In this document: positions 25,766 to 35,487 of the stretch, piece by piece | How positions within the stretch are numbered: position 1 is the first letter of the stretch | Layout: each line of letters starts with the position of its first letter | Origin: Sulfuracidifex tepidarius | GTDB lineage: Archaea > Thermoproteota > Thermoprotei_A > Sulfolobales > Sulfolobaceae | Assembly: GCF_008326425.1 (NCBI RefSeq) | Contig: NZ_AP018929.1 | Coordinates: 1,130,875 to 1,194,874, forward strand | Length of the DNA stretch: 64,000 bases | Reading direction: 5' to 3' | Notes under the pieces: model-generated | The model's input: the letters and a program-made list of their open reading frames with translations, nothing else | Told to the model about the DNA's origin: nothing | The model's database searches: none | Translations under genes and position numbers: made by a program

Positions 25766-28441
25766 TTGTTACAGATGTCCAGACAACTTACTTTATTTGA
25801 CGTAATTACATCACAGGAAGAGAGCAAGAAGGAGAAACAAGACAAGAATAATGGCAAAAACGAGAATCGAAACGCTAAAGAAGTTAAAGAGAGATCACAA
25901 GTCTCAGCTCCTAGGAGAAAAACCAAAAGCTGGATGAGTGAAGCTCAGGAGGGCAAGGTATATTTCCTTCTGCAGGTGGACTATGACGGTGAGAAAGGTA
26001 AGGCAGTCTGTAGGCTTTACGATAAAGAGACTCAAAAGATCTATTACCTTTACGACAATACTCACCACAAATCCTATTTCTTAGTAGACCTCGACCCAGA
26101 CAAGGTAAACAAGATCACCAAGATAACGAAGGATCCTTCTTTCGACCATATGGAGAGAGTAGTTAAAATAGATCCATACACGCAGGGTAAGATAACGTTG
26201 ACGAAGATAGTAGTCAAAGACCCTTTAGCAGTAAAGAGGATGAGGGACCATGTACCTAAGGCATATGAGGCCCATATAAAGTATTTCAATAACTACATTT
26301 ATGATTTAGGTCTCATACCAGGGATGCCTTACGTTGTGAAGAACATGAGCTTGAGGGAGGCTAAACCCTCTCTTTCTGACGAAGAGGTTCAAGAAGTGGA
26401 GAAAGCTTTCAGCGACTCTGACCAGATGACTAAAGATACCTCAAAGGAATGGATGCCCATTTTCGAGTCAGAGGTCCCAGATCTGAAGAGGGTTGCCATA
26501 GACATTGAAGTGTTTACGCCTATAGAAGGAAGGGTTCCTGACCCTGAGGAGGCGGAATTCCCTATAATAAGCATAGCCCTAGCTGGAAACGACGGGAAAA
26601 AGATAGTGCTAGCGCTAAACAGAGAAGACGTATCACTCGGGGACGAATCAGTTCCAGACGGAGTAGAGGTCAGGACTTTCAATACGGAATTTGATCTACT
26701 TAATGAGTTCTTCAATCTAGTGGTAGATTACCCAGTCCTTTTGACATTTAATGGGGACGACTTCGATGTACCTTACATATTCTTCAGGGCATTGAAGCTA
26801 GGGTATTTCCCTGAGGAAGTCCCCTTTGAGATAAACCCTGACGACACGAAATACTTGGCGGGAATTCATATCGATTTATACAGATTTTATTTTAATAAGG
26901 CTGTAAAGACTTACGCTTTCGACGGAAAATATAACGAGTATAGCTTAGACGCGGTAGCGTCTTCGATGCTCGGCCTGAGTAAGGTCAAGCTGGACAAGTC
27001 AATTTCTGCTCTCGACGTAAGGAAGTTAATAGAATACAACTACAGAGACTCAGAAATAACACTTAAGCTAACTACCTTTAATAATAACATAACAATGAAA
27101 CTTATTATCCTCCTTGCTAGGATGTCGAGGATGGGGATAGAGGAACTTACAAGGACGGAGGTATCTACGTGGATAAAGAACCTTTACTACTGGGAGCATA
27201 GGAGAAGGAATTGGTTGATTCCATTAAAGGAGGACATTAAAGAGAGGTCGTCCGCCATAAAGACGGCTTCGGTGATCAAGGGTAAGGGATATAAGGGAGC
27301 AGTTGTAATAGATCCGCCTGCAGGAGTATTCTTCAACGTGGTCGTCTTAGACTTCGCTTCCCTGTATCCATCGATAATAAGAACTTGGAACATAAGCTAC
27401 GAGACAGTAGACTTGAACCAATGTAGGAATATTAAAGAAGTAAAAGACGAGACAGGTAACGTTCTTCACACCATCTGTTTCGATAGACCCGGGATAACAG
27501 CAGTAATCACCGGGTTATTGAGGGACTTTAGAGTCAAAATTTACAAGAAGAAGGCTAAACAGGCGAAAGACGTTGAGCAAAAGACTTTCTACGATGTAGT
27601 TCAGCGCGCAATGAAAGTGTTCATTAATGCTACGTATGGGGTCTTCGGGGCTGAAACCTTCCCACTTTATGCTCCCGCAGTAGCTGAGAGTGTCACAGCA
27701 CTGGGGAGATACGTAATTACGAGTACAGTATCTCACGCTAGGTCATTGGGAGTCAGGGTTCTTTACGGAGATACTGACTCACTGTTTCTCTACAATCCTA
27801 CGAAGGAGATAGTAGATGGTATGATAAAGTGGGTAAAAGACACCTTCGGGCTCGACATAGAGATAGACAAGTCTTACAAATTCGTAGCTTTCTCCGGTCT
27901 CAAGAAGAACTACTTCGGCGTTTACCCAGACGGTAAAGTAGACATAAAAGGTATGTTAGTGAAAAAGAGGAATACCCCCGAATTCCTTAAGAAATCTTTT
28001 GCTGAAGTAAAAGATATCCTTGTGAAGGTTAATACACCAGAGGAAATGAAGGGTGTGAAGCAAGAAGTTACTGATAAAGTGAGGAGCATTTACACAGGTC
28101 TGAAGAATAAAGACTACAATCTGGACGAGTTAGCATTTAAAATAATGTTGTCAAGAAGCGTAGAGCATTACAAGAAGACCACCCCACAACACGTTAAGGC
28201 CGCAGAGCAATTAAAGGAAGCAGGGGTCCAAGTTCTACCGAGGGACATAATCATGTTCGTCAAGGTCAAAACTAAGGACGGAGTCAAGGCCGTACAACTC
28301 GCTAAGTTGAACGAGATAGATTCTGATAAGTACCTTGATGCGGTGAGGTCCACGTTCGAGCAAATACTTAAGGCTTTAGGAGTAAGCTGGGACGAAATAG
28401 CTTCTGGCCTTTCGATAGATAGCTTCTTTAGCGGATTTTAG
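25766..28441 (+). CDS. polB1: family B DNA polymerase PolB1 (replicative)
   Basis: Main replicative polymerase of Sulfolobales, with 3'-5' exonuclease. 891 residues from TTG 25766, or 888 from ATG 25775. 'QLTLFDV' right at the N-terminus is a PIP box for PCNA. Exonuclease: Exo I '[10 protein letters not shown]', Exo II '[12 protein letters not shown]', Exo III '[10 protein letters not shown]'. Polymerase: motif A '[11 protein letters not shown]', motif B around '[11 protein letters not shown]', motif C 'YGDTDSL'. All catalytic acids are present. The TATA spacing favours a leaderless start at the TTG. Confidence 0.97.
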   Translation: MLQMSRQLTLFDVITSQEESKKEKQDKNNGKNENRNAKEVKERSQVSAPRRKTKSWMSEAQEGKVYFLLQVDYDGEKGKAVCRLYDKETQKIYYLYDNTHHKSYFLVDLDPDKVNKITKITKDPSFDHMERVVKIDPYTQGKITLTKIVVKDPLAVKRMRDHVPKAYEAHIKYFNNYIYDLGLIPGMPYVVKNMSLREAKPSLSDEEVQEVEKAFSDSDQMTKDTSKEWMPIFESEVPDLKRVAIDIEVFTPIEGRVPDPEEAEFPIISIALAGNDGKKIVLALNREDVSLGDESVPDGVEVRTFNTEFDLLNEFFNLVVDYPVLLTFNGDDFDVPYIFFRALKLGYFPEEVPFEINPDDTKYLAGIHIDLYRFYFNKAVKTYAFDGKYNEYSLDAVASSMLGLSKVKLDKSISALDVRKLIEYNYRDSEITLKLTTFNNNITMKLIILLARMSRMGIEELTRTEVSTWIKNLYYWEHRRRNWLIPLKEDIKERSSAIKTASVIKGKGYKGAVVIDPPAGVFFNVVVLDFASLYPSIIRTWNISYETVDLNQCRNIKEVKDETGNVLHTICFDRPGITAVITGLLRDFRVKIYKKKAKQAKDVEQKTFYDVVQRAMKVFINATYGVFGAETFPLYAPAVAESVTALGRYVITSTVSHARSLGVRVLYGDTDSLFLYNPTKEIVDGMIKWVKDTFGLDIEIDKSYKFVAFSGLKKNYFGVYPDGKVDIKGMLVKKRNTPEFLKKSFAEVKDILVKVNTPEEMKGVKQEVTDKVRSIYTGLKNKDYNLDELAFKIMLSRSVEHYKKTTPQHVKAAEQLKEAGVQVLPRDIIMFVKVKTKDGVKAVQLAKLNEIDSDKYLDAVRSTFEQILKALGVSWDEIASGLSIDSFFSGF

Positions 28442-28470
28442 GCTCGAATCGATTCTAGAATAAGATAAGT

Positions 28471-28488
28471 GTTTTTTAAAAATTTTTG
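28471..28488 (+). terminator. T-rich terminator after polB1
   Basis: gttttttaaaaatttttg lies 30 nt past the polB1 stop. It is two-sided, so it may also serve the convergent DUF2286 gene. Confidence 0.45.
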
Positions 28489-28547
28489 GCAAGTCCTATC
28501 TTGATTTTTATTTAGTTTGGTAAAAATGCATTTTTTCCTATGTAGCC

Positions 28548-28997
28548 TCAGAGTTCCTCGTCTTCTTCCTCTTCGATCTCAGCCTCCTGTTCCTTCTCTT
28601 CTTTCTCAGGAGAAGTGAGTTTCACCGCATCCTCCATTAGCTCCTGTTTGGTCTTGTCGTCAAGGAAGTACGAAACCACATAAACTTTTCTATCTATAGA
28701 GTCATTGTCCATCCATAAATTATCGAAACTTATAACATAAGATGGTATTTTCACTATTGCGAATTTCTCTTGCTTGCTCATTGAGAACTTCTTCAGTACA
28801 TCATACATTTTCGGATTGAGAGGAAGCGGAATTCTTACTTCATGAAAGTCTTTTATGATAATGAAGTCTGAGGACTCTTCGTTCCACTCTGAAAGTGCCT
28901 TATTCGCTGTGTCTTTCACTACCTGACCTATTTCTCCTTCTACGGTTTCGTCAGAAGTTATTTTACCGTCTTCGCTTTTCAACACCAATATTTTCAT
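28548..28997 (-). CDS. DUF2286-type protein with acidic tail
   Basis: 149 residues. The body ('MKILVLKSEDGKITSDETVE', 'FHEVRIPLPLNPKMYDVL', 'VYVVSYFLDDKTKQELM') looks like the crenarchaeal DUF2286 family, of unknown function. The last 25 residues are almost all Glu/Asp (EEKEQEAEIEEEEDEEL), a pattern seen in proteins that contact basic partners. It is the second gene downstream of a lysine methyltransferase on the same strand, with 10 nt between them. Confidence 0.7.
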   Translation of the reverse strand: MKILVLKSEDGKITSDETVEGEIGQVVKDTANKALSEWNEESSDFIIIKDFHEVRIPLPLNPKMYDVLKKFSMSKQEKFAIVKIPSYVISFDNLWMDNDSIDRKVYVVSYFLDDKTKQELMEDAVKLTSPEKEEKEQEAEIEEEEDEEL

Positions 28998-29007
28998 TTA
29001 ATCACCG

Positions 29008-29496
29008 CTACCCTTTGTTTTCCCCGATAATATAAAGGTAAACTGTGTGGTTCATATTTCCGTCCTCAACCTTTATCACTTCCTTCGGTATCCATTCCCT
29101 CATCTCGAACTCGTGAGATACTATCCTGGTTCCTGGCTTCAGATCTCTCTCGAGCTTCGGCTTGAGCATTTCATTTACGTTTGGCAATAAGAACATTGTT
29201 AGCACGGAAGCCTCAGAAAGAGGAGCCTCAAAGAAGCTTCCCTTCACTATGGAAACTCTTCCCACAACTCCGTTTTTCTCTATGTTAGAATTAGTCTCCT
29301 TTATCCTCTCATCATTTATTTCTATACATACTGCCTTCTTAGCGTTGAATTCTTTCACAGCAGTTATAACTATTCTTCCATCCCCGCATCCCATATCGTA
29401 AACTATGTCGTCTTCTTTAGTCTTAGCTAACTCTAACATCGCTTTAACTACTTTCTCTGGTGTAGGCACGTAAGGTACAGTGCTCAAAACTATCAC
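29008..29496 (-). CDS. protein-lysine methyltransferase, aKMT4 type
   Basis: 162 residues of a compact class I SAM methyltransferase. 'VPYVPTPEKVVKAMLELAK' precedes motif I 'VYDMGCGDGRIVITAVKEF', then 'CIEINDERIKET', and the end 'VIKVEDGNMNHTVYLYIIGE'. This matches, as I recall, the broad-specificity protein lysine methyltransferase aKMT4 of Sulfolobus, which methylates many cellular proteins including Cren7 and other chromatin proteins. GTG start at 29496, or TTG three codons later. Confidence 0.82.
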   Translation of the reverse strand: MIVLSTVPYVPTPEKVVKAMLELAKTKEDDIVYDMGCGDGRIVITAVKEFNAKKAVCIEINDERIKETNSNIEKNGVVGRVSIVKGSFFEAPLSEASVLTMFLLPNVNEMLKPKLERDLKPGTRIVSHEFEMREWIPKEVIKVEDGNMNHTVYLYIIGENKG

Positions 29497-29510
29497 TTAT
29501 GCTATTGCGT

Positions 29511-29813
29511 CTATGAGTTTTTAACTTTACTAAGAGCCTCTAATTTGGCCTTCTCCTTGTCTGGCTTAAGTGAGTCGTTGAAAGGTATTGACGTTAGAAT
29601 GGGCTTTATAGACCCGTCCTCTTGAAGGAAAAGTTGAGGTAACCAAGGCATTCCGAACTCGTCTTTTTCTCCGTAATCAGTTACGAAGGCGTAGTCCTCC
29701 TTCCTAACTTCGCTCTCTATTCCTACCTCCTTTGAGACCTCGTCAGTTATCTCTAAAAATAATTTATGCATGGGGTGAGATTCCGTTGTTACTAAAATCA
29801 ACTTTTTAGCCAT
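29511..29813 (-). CDS. 100-aa protein of unknown function
   Basis: Starts MAKKLILVTTESHPMHKLFL. The alternating strands and helices ('EITDEVSKEVGIESEVRKED', 'YAFVTDYGEKDEFGMPWLPQ', then 'LFLQEDGSIKPIL') suggest a small thioredoxin-like fold: a cis-Pro-like 'MPWLPQLFLQ' follows a central strand. No Cys pair is present, so no redox role is implied. It is co-directional with the aKMT4 and DUF2286 genes, 14 nt apart. Confidence 0.6.
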   Translation of the reverse strand: MAKKLILVTTESHPMHKLFLEITDEVSKEVGIESEVRKEDYAFVTDYGEKDEFGMPWLPQLFLQEDGSIKPILTSIPFNDSLKPDKEKAKLEALSKVKNS

Positions 29814-29848
29814 TTATGGAGGAGTTGATGAAGTAACTTAAATCAGTA

Positions 29849-30439
29849 GTGGTTAGCTTGATCACAAAGCTAAGGAAGCAGTCAAAGAAAATCCTCACAC
29901 CGGTCGCGAAGTCTATCGCTAAAAGTAATGTGTCGGCAAACTCTATAACAGTCACGGGTTTAGCTCTATCAGGAGTTTACGCCTTATTGCTCTTTCTGAC
30001 GAGAAACCCTCTCTTAGGTATCTTGATTATAGCGATCTCCTCTTTCATGGACGCGTTAGACGGAGAAGTTGCGAGGGTGAAAGGTGAGACCTCGAATTTC
30101 GGAGCTTTCCTTGACTCTAGCTTCGATAGAATAGAAGATATCTTCTTCATTTCCCCTCTCATCTTCCTCGGCTTTAATCCCTTCTTAGTGTCTACCTTAG
30201 TAGGTTTCTCTCTCACTATCTCTTATTTGCGATCTAAAGCGGAGCTCGTAGGTATTAAAATGGAAGGTAAAGGAATAATTGAAAGAGGGGAGAGAATAAT
30301 CTTCATTGTGGTTATACTGCTGGCTTTCTTTCTCGACCATTTCGCCGGGTTAATGGTCTTCTACATCCTTTACTTTCTTTCTATCGTCACCGTGGTTCAA
30401 AGGTTCTACGCTGTGGCCACTTCTAAAGACAAGTTGTAG
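29849..30439 (+). CDS. CDP-alcohol phosphatidyltransferase (archaetidylinositol phosphate synthase-like)
   Basis: 196-residue membrane enzyme carrying the family motif as 'DALDGEVARVKGETSNFGAF' followed by 'LDSSFDR' (D-x2-D-G-x2-A-R-x8-G-x3-D-x3-D). It transfers an alcohol phosphate to CDP-archaeol; in archaea the closest role is myo-inositol phosphate transfer to make archaetidylinositol phosphate. GTG start. The product of CarS (16270-16764) would be its substrate. Its last 90 nt overlap the convergent priL. Confidence 0.8.
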   Translation: MVSLITKLRKQSKKILTPVAKSIAKSNVSANSITVTGLALSGVYALLLFLTRNPLLGILIIAISSFMDALDGEVARVKGETSNFGAFLDSSFDRIEDIFFISPLIFLGFNPFLVSTLVGFSLTISYLRSKAELVGIKMEGKGIIERGERIIFIVVILLAFFLDHFAGLMVFYILYFLSIVTVVQRFYAVATSKDKL

Positions 30440-31255
30440 AGGGTTCTTCACTCCACAGTCCGCTACGCATAGTCCTTTCTCTTTCATTTTCTCACAGGAG
30501 TAAACTATGACTTTCGAACCGTTGATTTCCTCTCCCATATCAATCATGTATGCTTTGAGAACTCGTGTCTCCTCTTCAGTTAGGCTTTCCTTCTCCTTTT
30601 TTTCTCTTAACTTCTTGATACACGGCGGAGTGTTAGTTGATCTTCCCCTTACCATGTCTTCAAGGGTCTTCGGGACCGAGACCTTCAACGGTCTTAGTGT
30701 CTCTTGTAACTTTGTCTTCAGTATTCTTTTCAAGATGACTGAGAGATAATGTTTGTTGAAATATACGTTTCCGTGTGTCAAGATTTGCTTTGATAGTTTA
30801 GCCTCAGTACCCTTTGAGGCCCTGATGTAAGTCACGAAGTCGGAACAAAGCTCTAGGGATATCGTTACCTTATCGTTCAGGTAACTGATCTTCTCACAAC
30901 GTTTAGCGTTGAAACCAAGTATGTGGGAGAGTTCGAGTAAGTCTTCCTCGTTTTCCTTTTCCATGAGCCTTGAGAACATTTCAACTTCGGCGTTCACGTA
31001 TTTCGAGGCTATTTCGTCATCCTTTATTGCCGCTAGAGCTAGGAGCGTAGTGTAAAACATTAGGACTGGGTTCCTTACGTTGAGATAGGGTTTTGCCTTC
31101 CCGTGTTCTACAGTTTCCTTAATCCTTCTCTTGACTTGTTCCAATAGCTCGCTATCACTCGCTAACACGTCAGATAATCTAACAGATGAGCCGTAGGTTC
31201 TTCTGAGTTCAGCATCAGGACTTTTAATGAAAGGATATTTATATTCGTCAAGCAT
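30350..31255 (-). CDS. priL: DNA primase large subunit
   Basis: Regulatory and Fe-S subunit of the archaeal primase, partner of PriS (not in the window). 301 residues. The helical N-terminal domain is followed by the C-terminal cluster region: Cys in 'TPPCIKKLRE', then 'YSCEKMKEKGLCVADCGVKN' supplies the other three ligands. A polar tail of about 28 residues (GHSVEPLNHGDDRKK...) follows the cluster and is encoded only by the part overlapping the convergent phosphatidyltransferase gene. Confidence 0.93.
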   Translation of the reverse strand: MLDEYKYPFIKSPDAELRRTYGSSVRLSDVLASDSELLEQVKRRIKETVEHGKAKPYLNVRNPVLMFYTTLLALAAIKDDEIASKYVNAEVEMFSRLMEKENEEDLLELSHILGFNAKRCEKISYLNDKVTISLELCSDFVTYIRASKGTEAKLSKQILTHGNVYFNKHYLSVILKRILKTKLQETLRPLKVSVPKTLEDMVRGRSTNTPPCIKKLREKKEKESLTEEETRVLKAYMIDMGEEINGSKVIVYSCEKMKEKGLCVADCGVKNPLQLVFRSGHSVEPLNHGDDRKKVKDVEDH

Positions 31256-31304
31256 CGCTGTTGCCTCAATTTATTTTTTAACCTTGTAACTAGTTAAGCT
31301 CTAA

Positions 31305-32993
31305 ATGAAAATCTTTGTGGCTTCAGCTTGGCCTTACGTGAACGCTGTACCTCACTTAGGCAATATGATAGGGTCGGTCCTATCAGCTGATGTATTCGCA
31401 AGATATGCTAGGTTGAAGTACGGTAAGGACAACGTAGTTTTCGTAAGTGGTAGCGATGAACACGGAACGCCGATTGAGGTCGAGGCACTAAAGAGGAAGG
31501 TCAGCCCTAAGGAACTGACAGACCAAGCACATGAGTATGATAAGAAGCTCTTCATCGACGTCTGGGAGATAAGCTATGATAATTACACCCGAACTGAGTC
31601 AGAGGTTCACAAGAAGTTTGTGAGGGACTTCCTTCTGTCAATTCAGAGATATGTCAAGACCCAGGAAGAAGTTCTCCCTTATTGTGAAAACGACAAGATA
31701 TTCCTCCCCGATAGGTTCGTAAAGGGGAAATGTCCTTACTGCGGTTTTGAGGACGCTAGGGGGGATCAATGCGACAACTGCGGTAGGTTGCTCACGCCTT
31801 CCTCGTTAATTGATCCTAAGTGTTCCATCTGCGGTTCTAAGCCAGTTTTGAAGAACACTACACATTGGTTCTTTGATTTAAGCCAATTCAATGACAAGAT
31901 AGCCGATTGGATAAAATCATCTAAGACTATGCCCGACTCAGTTAAGGCTGTAGCACTGAGCTGGGTAAGTGAGGGGTTGAAACCCAGGGCGATCACGAGA
32001 GATAACTCGTGGGGAATACCAGCACCTTTTGATGGAGCAGAGAAGAAAACAATATACGTGTGGTTTGAAGCCCTTCTGGGATACATTTCTGCTACAATAG
32101 AGGTCAATCCAGAATCATGGGAGAACTTTTGGGCTCACGACGATGTTACAAGCTATTACTTCATTGGAAAGGACAATATCCCCTTCCACGCTGTTATCTT
32201 CCCAGCCATGTTGATGGCTTCAGGGAAGTATCATCTGCCTGACGTAATAGGCGCGACTGAGTACCTTCTCTATGAAGGTCAGAAGTTCAGCAAGAGCAGG
32301 AAAATAGGAATATGGGTAGACGAAGCCCAATCGATCATGGACATAGAGTACTGGAGATACGTTTTAATCAGGCTTAGACCAGAGGAAAGGGATACTAACT
32401 TCACTTGGAGGGAAGTGGTGAGGATAGTGAACACGGAACTCAATGACGACATTGGAAACTTGTCGAATAGGACTCTGACGATGATAAAGCGCTATTTCAA
32501 TGGAGAAATACCAAGGGTTCACTACGATTTGCTCGATGAGAGGGATAAGTCGCTAATATCGCTCATGAATGAAGCACCATTGAAGATGGGAGAACAATTC
32601 GAGAAAGGTAAGCTCAAGGCCGGAACTGATGAGCTTCTACGTTTGGCTAGAGAGAACAACGCATATATCAACTCGAAAGCACCGTGGGAGTTGGCTAAGA
32701 CTGACGTGAAGAGACTTTCCAACGTTTTAGCAATATCAGCTGGAGTATCGTATACATTATCTCTCATGTTGTACCCATTGATGCCTAAACATAGCGAGAG
32801 ATTGATGGAGATGCTGAACGTTAAAGTCAATTCCTGGGAACCGGTTAATCTGGACTCTCTAGCTGGTAATAGGATAGGTAAAGTTGAACCGCTCTTCTCC
32901 AAGTTACCTGCTGACATAGAAAGCAAGATATCTGAAATTCTTAAAGAAACTAGAGATAAAGTTGAAAAAAATAGACCTATTTTACTCAAGTGA
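31305..32993 (+). CDS. metG: methionyl-tRNA synthetase
   Basis: Charges tRNA-Met. 562 residues. HIGH motif as 'VPHLGNMIGSVLSADVFARY', connective-peptide zinc knuckles 'CPYCGFEDARGDQCDNCG' and 'CSICGSKP', KMSKS as 'KFSKSR', and helical anticodon-binding domain. There is no C-terminal EMAP-like domain, normal for this group. The ATG follows a tttttaac TATA-like element at leaderless spacing. The last 12 nt overlap convergent atpI. Confidence 0.97.
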   Translation: MKIFVASAWPYVNAVPHLGNMIGSVLSADVFARYARLKYGKDNVVFVSGSDEHGTPIEVEALKRKVSPKELTDQAHEYDKKLFIDVWEISYDNYTRTESEVHKKFVRDFLLSIQRYVKTQEEVLPYCENDKIFLPDRFVKGKCPYCGFEDARGDQCDNCGRLLTPSSLIDPKCSICGSKPVLKNTTHWFFDLSQFNDKIADWIKSSKTMPDSVKAVALSWVSEGLKPRAITRDNSWGIPAPFDGAEKKTIYVWFEALLGYISATIEVNPESWENFWAHDDVTSYYFIGKDNIPFHAVIFPAMLMASGKYHLPDVIGATEYLLYEGQKFSKSRKIGIWVDEAQSIMDIEYWRYVLIRLRPEERDTNFTWREVVRIVNTELNDDIGNLSNRTLTMIKRYFNGEIPRVHYDLLDERDKSLISLMNEAPLKMGEQFEKGKLKAGTDELLRLARENNAYINSKAPWELAKTDVKRLSNVLAISAGVSYTLSLMLYPLMPKHSERLMEMLNVKVNSWEPVNLDSLAGNRIGKVEPLFSKLPADIESKISEILKETRDKVEKNRPILLK

Positions 32994-35090
32994 AACATAA
33001 GCTACTGCAGGCTCGAACTTCTTACCTTTTCCTTCATAGAACTTGCTGAACATTTCGTAAAAGTGAAGCCTCATATCCTGAATGAAGACTACTAAGCCCT
33101 CGAGACCTATTGCTAGGAGGTTCCCAATCAGTATCAGGATTATACCGAGAGGATTGATCAACACGCTTATTGTAGAAGTCGTAGCTCCCACGAATGGCTC
33201 GCTGGCGAAGTATGCCATGAACGAGAAAGCATCTAGGATATAGTAGTGTGCCAGAGCGAATACCAAAACTCTTACGAAGGATATAGTATTGGAGAGAAGG
33301 AGCAACCCACCTTCGAAGCCACCGTCTATGAACCCGAATATGAGAGACCCTCCTGTGGAAGCGTTCTCATACCTCTTTAATAAGATTGCTTTAGAAGCCC
33401 AGTTGAATAGTAGCGTGAACGCTGTGTACCAGATTATCAAATATCCTGCTAAGTTAGACGAGATGGGCTTCAGGAGTAATGCATTAAGTACTTCTCCCAA
33501 TATGGATTCGTCAGCGTCGAAGAACCCTGTAGTACTTGGTAATTTAGGCAAACCCCACATGAATATGACTAAAGGAACAATATATATTAGGAATGTTGGA
33601 AGTTTCTCGAAGAGTAAGAAGTCCTTGTCCTTTTTCCTTATTGCGTTAACTAAGCCTAAAAGTCCGCTTGCGAAGAGGAGGATAGCCCCTATCATTATTG
33701 AAAATATTATAGCGTAGTCTATGCTAACGTTAGTTGCAAACTCACCGAAGGGAAGTAAGAAACTTATAGCCTTGTCGACCGAAGGAGGTACTGGCCACAC
33801 GCTGTAAAGAGGACCTACGGAATACTTAGAAGAGGCAAATATCTCTCTAAGACCTCCTACAGGCAGAGGTCCGAAGAAGTCCCTAGCGAACAGTCCTGTA
33901 ATCATTGCGACTACGCTAGAATATATTAAGACCAGCGAGAGTTTAGGTATGTTGTCACTCCCTTTCCTTTTCCCATATTTGTAGAACCAGATAGAGAACA
34001 AGAATACTACTATAGCGTCTCCGAGATCTGGGAACATCAGTCCGAAGAGAATAGGGAAAGTTATTACCAAGAAAACTGTGGGTGAGATCTCCCAGTATGA
34101 AGGAGTACCGTATATTTCCACGACTGACTCTAGAGCACTTATGCTCTTCGGCATTCTGATGTAGACTGGAGGTTCTTCCTTCTCTCCAAACCTCTTGGGT
34201 CTCTCACTGCTCACATGAGCGTCGTCCTTTAGTTGTTCCGCGTATTTCTTGAAATCCTTCTCCGGAACATATCCTTCCAGCTGAACGAAGAACTCTGAGA
34301 CCTTAACCTTTGACATTATTGTAAGGGCGCTGATCACTGTAAGTAACTTTCCATATATTGTAGTGAACTCCTTCTGGTCTTCCTTGGCGGACTTGGAAAG
34401 TTCTTCTCTACTTTTAGAAATTAATTCAGTTATTTTGTCGACCTTCCTTTTGGTTTCTATGTATATAGTAGCAGGAGCCTTTCCCTCTTCTAGCTCTAAC
34501 CTCTGTATTCCGATCTGCTTAGCTTTCTCAATTATCCCGTCCTTTTTCGATCCTATAACGAGGATAGCCTCCTCTTTTTCATTTAATGGGTAAGACCAGA
34601 AGTATACGTTCTTAGTCTCTGACCTGAGTTTATCTGCTTTTTCCTTACTTCCTATGGCTATCAGAATATCGAAGAAGTTCATGTTATAAGCGTTCGAAAG
34701 AGGTACGTCAATATCCTTGAATGGTTCTATTTGCTTCATCTGCTCCGCAAGCAGGTCCCTCTCAGCCCTCAGCTTATTGATCTCCTCTAACAAGTCTTTG
34801 TACCTCTCTTCCAGTTTCGATGCCAATACTGATACTTCGTCTGACGCCTCTAACCAGTCTTTCACTTTCATTGAACCAGATGGCTGTACCGTTATCTTGC
34901 TTATGTCCATGATCGACTTTATCTTGTTCAGTTGTTCCTGTAGCACCCCGAGCTTTCTCCTAGCATCCTCTAACCTGCCTTCTCCTATAGGATTCCTAGG
35001 CTCCTCTGGTTGAAACGACCCTATTTTGACTATCTTTTTCACTACGCTGTTGAGCCTTTTCTTATCTGCTATTATTTCAACTCTTAACAT
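32982..35090 (-). CDS. atpI: A-type ATP synthase subunit I (a)
   Basis: Membrane stator subunit that forms the proton half-channels against the K ring. About 702 residues from MLRVEIIADKK; a GTG six codons upstream (35106-35108) is possible. The N-terminal cytosolic half is helical and charged (stalk contacts). The C-terminal half has about seven to eight transmembrane segments, with conserved 'MFPDLGDAIVVFLFS' and 'NTISFVRVLVFALAHYYI' carrying the channel arginine. It is transcribed divergently from the rest of the operon. Confidence 0.93.
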   Translation of the reverse strand: MLRVEIIADKKRLNSVVKKIVKIGSFQPEEPRNPIGEGRLEDARRKLGVLQEQLNKIKSIMDISKITVQPSGSMKVKDWLEASDEVSVLASKLEERYKDLLEEINKLRAERDLLAEQMKQIEPFKDIDVPLSNAYNMNFFDILIAIGSKEKADKLRSETKNVYFWSYPLNEKEEAILVIGSKKDGIIEKAKQIGIQRLELEEGKAPATIYIETKRKVDKITELISKSREELSKSAKEDQKEFTTIYGKLLTVISALTIMSKVKVSEFFVQLEGYVPEKDFKKYAEQLKDDAHVSSERPKRFGEKEEPPVYIRMPKSISALESVVEIYGTPSYWEISPTVFLVITFPILFGLMFPDLGDAIVVFLFSIWFYKYGKRKGSDNIPKLSLVLIYSSVVAMITGLFARDFFGPLPVGGLREIFASSKYSVGPLYSVWPVPPSVDKAISFLLPFGEFATNVSIDYAIIFSIMIGAILLFASGLLGLVNAIRKKDKDFLLFEKLPTFLIYIVPLVIFMWGLPKLPSTTGFFDADESILGEVLNALLLKPISSNLAGYLIIWYTAFTLLFNWASKAILLKRYENASTGGSLIFGFIDGGFEGGLLLLSNTISFVRVLVFALAHYYILDAFSFMAYFASEPFVGATTSTISVLINPLGIILILIGNLLAIGLEGLVVFIQDMRLHFYEMFSKFYEGKGKKFEPAVAYVSLE

Positions 35091-35141
35091 GTTCTCTGGA
35101 AAGAGCACAGTCTAGTTCACAACATTCTTAATTACAGATAC

Positions 35142-35149
35142 CTTATAAG
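35142..35149. promoter_or_regulatory. palindromic TATA box between atpI and atpF
   Basis: cttataag is a perfect palindrome. About 26 nt to the right gives a start near 35171, 9 nt before the atpF ATG. About 26 nt to the left gives a start near 35119, 11-29 nt before atpI. One element could therefore serve both directions. Confidence 0.5.
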
Positions 35150-35179
35150 TATTTAACCTCTGTAACAAAAGTACCTCCG

Positions 35180-35482
35180 ATGGGGAAAGTAGTTCTAGTA
35201 GGCGATAAATACACGGTAAACCTCTTCAAGATGATGGGAGCTGAAGGAACTATAGTAGAAGACCCTTTAGCTTTACCTCAAATTATAAACGAAGTCAAGA
35301 AGAGGCAAGACGTAGATCTGGTTCTAATAACCAAAGACATATATAATCCGGTAAGGGAGAGCGTTGACAGCATAATTCTCAATCAAAAGAAACCTTTAAT
35401 AACAATCATTCCTTCACCTTTTAGCGAGGCTGAGGCATTGGACGTAAAGAGAATGATAATGGCAGCCTTAGGTTTCGGGTGA
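35180..35482 (+). CDS. atpF: A-type ATP synthase subunit F
   Basis: 100-residue Rossmann-like subunit of the central stalk: 'KVVLVGDKYTVNLFKMMGAEG' and 'QKKPLITIIPSPF' are typical. First gene of the rightward F-E-A-B-D-(small)-K operon. Stop overlaps the region that provides the Shine-Dalgarno for atpE. Confidence 0.93.
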   Translation: MGKVVLVGDKYTVNLFKMMGAEGTIVEDPLALPQIINEVKKRQDVDLVLITKDIYNPVRESVDSIILNQKKPLITIIPSPFSEAEALDVKRMIMAALGFG

Positions 35483-35487
35483 TAGTA

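Noticed and set aside
25603-25926. Minus-strand open frame of 107 codons
   Set aside because: It covers tRNA-Arg and the antisense of the polB1 5' end.
29820-29870. C/D-box small RNA (tgatga near 29826)
   Set aside because: A C-box-like hexamer is present, but no matching D box (ctga) or D'/C' pair at the right spacing.
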